Shown piece after piece: positions 15,808 through 19,101 of a stretch of 19,101 nucleotides of DNA (positions are counted from its first letter, which is position 1; every line of letters begins with the position of its first letter). The stretch comes from an uncultured Cellvibrio sp. (GTDB lineage Bacteria; Pseudomonadota; Gammaproteobacteria; Pseudomonadales; Cellvibrionaceae). Position numbers and translations under genes: made by a program. The notes below the pieces were generated by a model. The model saw only the letters and a program-made list of their open reading frames with translations. It did not search any database and had not been told where the DNA came from. The stretch lies in NCBI GenBank assembly GCA_946886255.1, contig CAMPIG010000037.1, positions 1 through 19,101 of the forward strand, given 5' to 3'.

Positions 15808-17515
15808 AACTTTTGGAAAAGGTTAATGAAAAATCGAGAATGTTTTTGTCCGGCACCAGGTAATCCGGGTGATCAATAGGCTGTGCGTAATTCACCTGCG
15901 CGGAGATATTGGCGCCGGACAAACGCAAGCCAATGGCCCAACCGGTCAGGGATTCATTGCGCAAGCCGTTGTCGATCACGCCGGTATCGATACCGATATA
16001 AGGTTCTGTGCGGAAACGCGGCGCGCGCGGAAAGGGATAGGCGGGTAGTGAGATTTCATTGCGCCAGTAAATGCCGGTATCGCCAGACAAGCCGTCTTCT
16101 TTAAATCCGCGCACGGTGTATTGGCTGCCGATAGAAAAGGATTCGCTGGAAAATAATAAATCGTCGCTGTATTGGCCGTGCAATTCGGTTCGCCATTGCC
16201 ATACATTGCCGAGGGCTTGCACAGCGCCGAGCAGGGTGACATCAAGCAAATACTTTTCAAAATCTTCCGGTGGCGCGTCCGGTGCATCTTGTGCGGCTTC
16301 GCTGTGGAATTCGGCTTTTAATCCGCGCGTGTAACCGGCGGACATAATCAGGGTGGTATTGCCGGGCAAATACATTTCACGACTGAGGTCCAGCCCCAAC
16401 ACCGTGTCGTCGCGGCTGCTGGTGAGCAGCAACACATCGTCAATATAATTTTCGCCAGCTTGTTCTTTGATGTGTAACGACGCGATGGTTTTGCTGGTTT
16501 GGTTGCGGCTCAGCAAGCGGTCGATGGAAATTTGTAATACATCGTTAGTGCCGCGTGTTTCAAAGGTGGTGGCGCTGCCGGTAACCAGGTTGGCATATTC
16601 AAATTGGCTGGCATCCACCGCAAGATTCCAATAACCAAACGGCAGGGAATAATGCAGCGAGGTACTGACACTTTTTTTGCCGGCGCCTTCATCGCGCGCG
16701 TTGGTGGAATGGTTCAGGTAAATAAAATCGTTGATGCCAAGCGGGTTATCCCAACCGCCGCCAGCGCTGACTTTATAAACGCCGGTGGATTCCTGGCCGC
16801 TGTTGTTGTAGCCGAGATTAATACTGACCGGCTCGGATTCACGGTATTGGATGACTACTTCACTGGCGCCCAACTCCGAGCCGGGTACAAATTGAATGGT
16901 GGCATTGACCGAGCGCAGGCGATTGAGTTGATCCAACCCTTGTTCAATTTCACGCAGGTTAAGCGGTTTGCCGATCAATCCCGGAAACGCGGTGGCCAAC
17001 AAACGCTTGGGTCCGCCTTCCAGGCGAATCGCTTCAATGTAGCCTTCCACCACGCTGATGCGCAGATCGCCACTGGCGAGGTTTTGTTGGGGAATATAGG
17101 CGCGGCTTGTGACGTAACCGGCATCGATGTAATGCTGGGTAATGCGGCTGACGATGTTATTGATCTGCGCAATGCCGATGCATTGACCCAGTTGATCGGT
17201 GTAGGTCTTGCGCAACGCTTTTTCCGACACCAGGCTCGCGCCATCAATGACGACCTTGTTGACGGTAAAACAGGGGCCATCGTCCGCGCTGATGTCTTGC
17301 TGCGGAGCGTCCTCAGTTTCCAGCTGGGTATGGGTGCGCTGAGACTCCTGTAACCGACGGCGTTCGTCGGCGCGGCGCTGCTCTTCCAGCTCAATCGCCC
17401 GGCGAATTTCGCTGAGGGCTTCCTGGTTGGTTTGCGCTTGAGCAACAACCGTCAGGCTGGGCGCGATAATAAAAAGAACACAAGATAAAAAGCATTGAGC
17501 GAAGCGTACCTGCAT
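15803..17515 (-). CDS. cdiB: CdiB/ShlB/FhaC-type outer-membrane transporter (TpsB)
   Basis: This 570-residue Omp85-superfamily transporter would export the giant exoprotein encoded immediately downstream. The ATG at 17515 is chosen because it begins a good signal peptide (MQVRFAQCFL..., cleavage likely after VVAQA at residue 27) and has AGGGA 8 nt upstream. The frame stays open upstream to a TTG at 17647 without a plausible signal. After cleavage comes a helix rich in E, R and Q (about 30-60), like the N-terminal plug helix of FhaC. POTRA1 spans about 82-157 (CFTVNKVVIDG; YIPQQNLASGDLRISVVEG), POTRA2 about 158-228 (PLNLREIEQGLDQLNRL) and the 16-strand barrel about 229-570. The loop-6 motif VRGF is at 468-471. 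The protein ends in LTFSKSW, with a terminal aromatic residue as usual for outer-membrane barrels. The length matches the family (FhaC about 554). The 5-nt gap to cdiA implies one operon. Confidence 0.95.
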   Translation of the reverse strand: MQVRFAQCFLSCVLFIIAPSLTVVAQAQTNQEALSEIRRAIELEEQRRADERRRLQESQRTHTQLETEDAPQQDISADDGPCFTVNKVVIDGASLVSEKALRKTYTDQLGQCIGIAQINNIVSRITQHYIDAGYVTSRAYIPQQNLASGDLRISVVEGYIEAIRLEGGPKRLLATAFPGLIGKPLNLREIEQGLDQLNRLRSVNATIQFVPGSELGASEVVIQYRESEPVSINLGYNNSGQESTGVYKVSAGGGWDNPLGINDFIYLNHSTNARDEGAGKKSVSTSLHYSLPFGYWNLAVDASQFEYANLVTGSATTFETRGTNDVLQISIDRLLSRNQTSKTIASLHIKEQAGENYIDDVLLLTSSRDDTVLGLDLSREMYLPGNTTLIMSAGYTRGLKAEFHSEAAQDAPDAPPEDFEKYLLDVTLLGAVQALGNVWQWRTELHGQYSDDLLFSSESFSIGSQYTVRGFKEDGLSGDTGIYWRNEISLPAYPFPRAPRFRTEPYIGIDTGVIDNGLRNESLTGWAIGLRLSGANISAQVNYAQPIDHPDYLVPDKNILDFSLTFSKSW

Positions 17516-17628
17516 GGATCGAGTCCCTGGTAAAGCATGGTGTTGAAAGTGCCCCGAGATCGGGCTAACGAAGGGTGTCAGTGTAATGGCGCGCAAATGA
17601 TCAAACAATAACCAGCCAGAGAGCTTTT

Positions 17629-17644
17629 TGTGACGGACGTCACA
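17629..17644. promoter_or_regulatory. Perfect CRP/Vfr consensus site
   Basis: TGTGACGGACGTCACA matches TGTGA-N6-TCACA at all ten conserved positions. It lies about 115 bp before the cdiB start, in the only intergenic region between the hydrolase and the operon. If the TATTGT at 17605-17610 is a -10 element, the site centre is near -39, close to class II activation. If the 17657-17684 promoter is used instead, the site lies just downstream of the start point and would repress. Binding is inferred. Confidence 0.6.
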
Positions 17645-17656
17645 CAAGGATTAAAG

Positions 17657-17684
17657 GTTATAAAGCATGACAAAATTGTGAAAA
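17657..17684 (-). promoter_or_regulatory. Candidate sigma-70 promoter for cdiBAI
   Basis: On the minus strand TTTTCA (17679-17684), a 16-nt spacer and TATAAC (17657-17662) give 4/6 and 5/6 matches to the consensus. This would start transcription near 17650 and leave a leader of about 135 nt before cdiB. It is a weak prediction, and a second -10-like TATTGT is at 17605-17610. Confidence 0.35.
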
Positions 17685-17767
17685 TTGGTTGTTGGAGAGG
17701 CTTTACACGTGCTGACAGGTGTGTGAGAAATTTTGCGTATCGAAGGATTAAAGACGTCAAAACGTAG

Positions 17768-17843
17768 GTCGGATTAGCGAAGCGTAATCCGACAAATCCA
17801 ATAGACCAGACATGAGCGCCATCAGATGATTTGTCGGATTACG
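17768..17843. repeat. REP-like intergenic repeat with alternative hairpins
   Basis: Three arms share the core GTCGGATTA/TAATCCGAC. 17768-17793 forms a hairpin with a 9-bp perfect stem and an 8-nt loop. Separately, 17783-17798 and 17828-17843 are a perfect 16-bp inverted repeat with a 29-nt spacer. The middle arm can pair with either outer arm. The element begins 17 nt after the hydrolase stop. It has no strong T-run in the direction of transcription (only TTTT), so it is not a classic intrinsic terminator. A REP-type palindrome that protects or ends the upstream transcript is the likeliest reading. Confidence 0.7.
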
Positions 17844-17859
17844 TTTGGAAACAGATAGT

Positions 17860-18795
17860 TTAGGGTTTCAAAAACCCGTTCACATCGAGCCAATGCATAA
17901 ACGCATCAAACCACTTATTGCTGGTGCGATCAGGGTTGCCCAAACCGAATCCGTGCCCGCCATTTTGATACAGGTGAAATTCCACCGGGATCTTCGCGTC
18001 GTACCAGGATTTTATTAATCCGAATTCACCGTGAAACAGGAAATCGTCGACGGCGATAGCGGCAAACATTGGCGGCGCATCTTTGGGGACCTCAACAGCA
18101 TTCATGCCACCATAAATCGGGGCGATAAAAGCCAGATCTACTTTTTTCGATTGGAGGGTCGTTGCCATGGTCAGCCCTGCTCCGGCAGAGAAACCCATCA
18201 TGCCGATTTTTTTCATATCCACATTCCATTCATCGGCGCGACTTTTTATTAATGCGTATGCAGCTTCTACGTCGGCAAGTTGGTCACTCAGATCGCCGCC
18301 CGGTCTTCTTGGGCGCTCGGCTTTCTTATCACTCGACATGTTTTCTGCTTCGGCAAAGCGTTGCTGCATTTGTGTTTCAAACGCTTCAAGTGTCCCCGCA
18401 GTTGGTTGCAGTCGGTACTTCAAAACGAAGGCATTAATTCCACGCGCTGCGAGTGCTTCCGCAACTTCCCAGCCTTCGTTGCCCATTGAGAGCCACATAA
18501 ACCCGCCACCCGGCGCAACGATAACGCTGGTACCGTTTGCTTTTTTGGGGTCAGCAAGAAAGGGGGTTAGCGTTGCTGTGGATATATTTCTTGCCATAGG
18601 GTCGCCCCACTGGCGGAACCAGGATTCTTCTGCCGGTTGATCTTTCACACCACCGGTGCCCAGTGGTATAGCGCCCACTTCTTTGGGGGCGTCTATGGGG
18701 TACATTTTTCCGTCTTGCGCGAAGGTTGCCGTGCTGTTTAGCCAAATAAAACTTAACACCAATAGTTTTAAAACGATGCTCAATTGCCGTTGCAT
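17860..18795 (-). CDS. Secreted alpha/beta hydrolase, acetyl-xylan-esterase-like
   Basis: This 311-residue protein has a signal peptide (residues 1-26, hydrophobic core LKLLVLSFIWL, cleavage likely after ATFA), so it acts in the periplasm or outside the cell. The oxyanion motif APGGGF is at 94-99, the nucleophile elbow GFSAG has Ser203, the acid is Asp250 or Asp251 in AVDD, and His281 lies in GGHGFG. This order and spacing is the standard alpha/beta hydrolase triad. The 'PGGGF...GNEGWEVAEALAARGI' block is typical of esterases that remove acetyl or other acyl groups from plant polysaccharides, often annotated as acetyl xylan esterase or BD-FAE-like. The substrate is inferred. GAGGAGA lies 7 nt before the ATG and sets the start. 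It is 344 bp from cdiB with a repeat between, so it is probably a separate unit with no role in CDI. Confidence 0.85.
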   Translation of the reverse strand: MQRQLSIVLKLLVLSFIWLNSTATFAQDGKMYPIDAPKEVGAIPLGTGGVKDQPAEESWFRQWGDPMARNISTATLTPFLADPKKANGTSVIVAPGGGFMWLSMGNEGWEVAEALAARGINAFVLKYRLQPTAGTLEAFETQMQQRFAEAENMSSDKKAERPRRPGGDLSDQLADVEAAYALIKSRADEWNVDMKKIGMMGFSAGAGLTMATTLQSKKVDLAFIAPIYGGMNAVEVPKDAPPMFAAIAVDDFLFHGEFGLIKSWYDAKIPVEFHLYQNGGHGFGLGNPDRTSNKWFDAFMHWLDVNGFLKP

Positions 18796-18802
18796 AAATT
18801 TA

Positions 18803-18809
18803 TCTCCTC
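18803..18809 (-). promoter_or_regulatory. Strong Shine-Dalgarno of the hydrolase gene
   Basis: GAGGAGA (minus strand) is 7 nt before the ATG at 18795. It is a near-ideal site and fixes the start at the residue that opens the signal peptide. Confidence 0.8.
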
Positions 18810-18821
18810 ATAATATTTAAT

Positions 18822-18839
18822 GGTTTTGATATCAAAACC
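18822..18839. promoter_or_regulatory. 18-bp perfect palindrome, candidate operator
   Basis: GGTTTTGATATCAAAACC is a perfect palindrome 12 bp before the Shine-Dalgarno of the hydrolase gene. The size and position suit the operator of a dimeric repressor, such as a LacI- or GntR-type sugar regulator, controlling the hydrolase. The regulator is not in the window. A role as an RNA hairpin is less likely, because the arms meet with no loop. Confidence 0.45.
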
Positions 18840-19101
18840 GTACGGGCTGTTGCTGATGGAAAATTCAGGTGCTTGAAGTGTTACTTGGCCATTTCATTAA
18901 ATAAGTGCTTTGGAAATCTACTTATTAATTCATGGATAATTTATTTTTCTTATATAAAAATTTCCTTCGGAAAACGTGGAAAATTTGAGTGTTTTTTGGT
19001 GGGGCGAGAAGCCTTGTCGACAAGGTATATTATATTACAATTATAAATCAAGTTTGAAAAACGGCAGGACCGGGGCACCAAAGTCTTAAGTTACATTGCT
19101 G
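18840..19101. other. Non-coding AT-rich stretch upstream of the hydrolase
   Basis: I see no gene, RNA gene or clear promoter here. The DNA is AT-rich, especially 18890-18965 and 19025-19050. A 14-bp perfect palindrome, CCTTGTCGACAAGG, is at 19012-19025. It is followed on the plus strand by AT-rich sequence but no T-run, so I do not call it a terminator. Confidence 0.5.

Noticed and set aside
15798..15809. TTG (15809) or GTG (15806) as the cdiA start
   Set aside because: No good Shine-Dalgarno precedes them, and they overlap the cdiB stop. The ATG at 15797 has GGTGA 5 nt upstream.
17516..17647. 44-residue N-terminal extension of CdiB from a TTG
   Set aside because: It would bury a good signal peptide internally. 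The ATG at 17515 has AGGGA at the right spacing and gives the family's usual length.
17768..17843. Rho-independent terminator after the hydrolase gene
   Set aside because: The stems are strong, but only four T residues follow in the direction of transcription and the larger stem has a 29-nt loop. I list it as a REP-like repeat instead.
19012..19025. CCTTGTCGACAAGG as a terminator or operator
   Set aside because: It is a perfect 14-bp palindrome but has no T-run, no adjacent gene in the window to give it context, and no recognised regulator match.

Overview
The window is best read as a complete E. coli-type (cdiB-cdiA-cdiI order) contact-dependent inhibition / two-partner secretion locus. All genes are on the minus strand, so the locus reads from right to left. 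A secreted alpha/beta hydrolase lies upstream of it, and a truncated second immunity-like gene lies downstream at the window edge. The gene families (ShlB/FhaC-type transporter, FhaB/CdiA-type exoprotein), a perfect CRP/Vfr consensus site and a REP-like 'GTCGGATTA' intergenic repeat fit a gammaproteobacterium. The polysaccharide-esterase-like hydrolase would suit a Cellvibrio-like plant-polymer degrader, but that taxonomic guess is weak and rests on general resemblance only.

Layout from right to left, in the direction of transcription. 18796-19101 is AT-rich non-coding DNA with two perfect palindromes. 17860-18795 encodes a signal-peptide-bearing alpha/beta hydrolase with a Ser-Asp-His triad. 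17516-17859 is an intergenic region with a three-armed repeat that can form alternative hairpins, then a candidate promoter and a perfect TGTGA-N6-TCACA site. 15803-17515 encodes a 570-residue CdiB/TpsB outer-membrane transporter. 486-15797 encodes one uninterrupted exoprotein of about 5103 residues (CdiA/TpsA). 208-489 encodes a 93-residue candidate immunity protein that overlaps the cdiA stop codon by ATGA. 1-175 is the start of another small gene whose product resembles the immunity candidate.

The giant exoprotein has the modular order of the best-studied CdiA: signal peptide, TPS secretion domain, FHA-1 stalk, a cysteine-flanked presumptive receptor-binding segment, a low-complexity linker, YP domain, FHA-2 with a helical insert, pretoxin region, and a C-terminal toxin of about 250 residues. 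The stalk carries a higher-order repeat of about 255 residues in roughly five copies. The pretoxin contains an HExxH...ExxxD zinc-peptidase-like motif, and no VENN junction is present.

How the parts work together (established for the families, inferred here): CdiB exports CdiA through its TPS domain. The long filament contacts a receptor on a neighbouring cell and delivers the C-terminal toxin, while the small downstream protein protects siblings. GC content falls from about 60% in FHA-2 to about 30% in the immunity gene, as expected for an exchangeable toxin-immunity cassette. The toxin, its immunity protein, the second immunity-like gene and the receptor-binding segment are the least described parts of the window.
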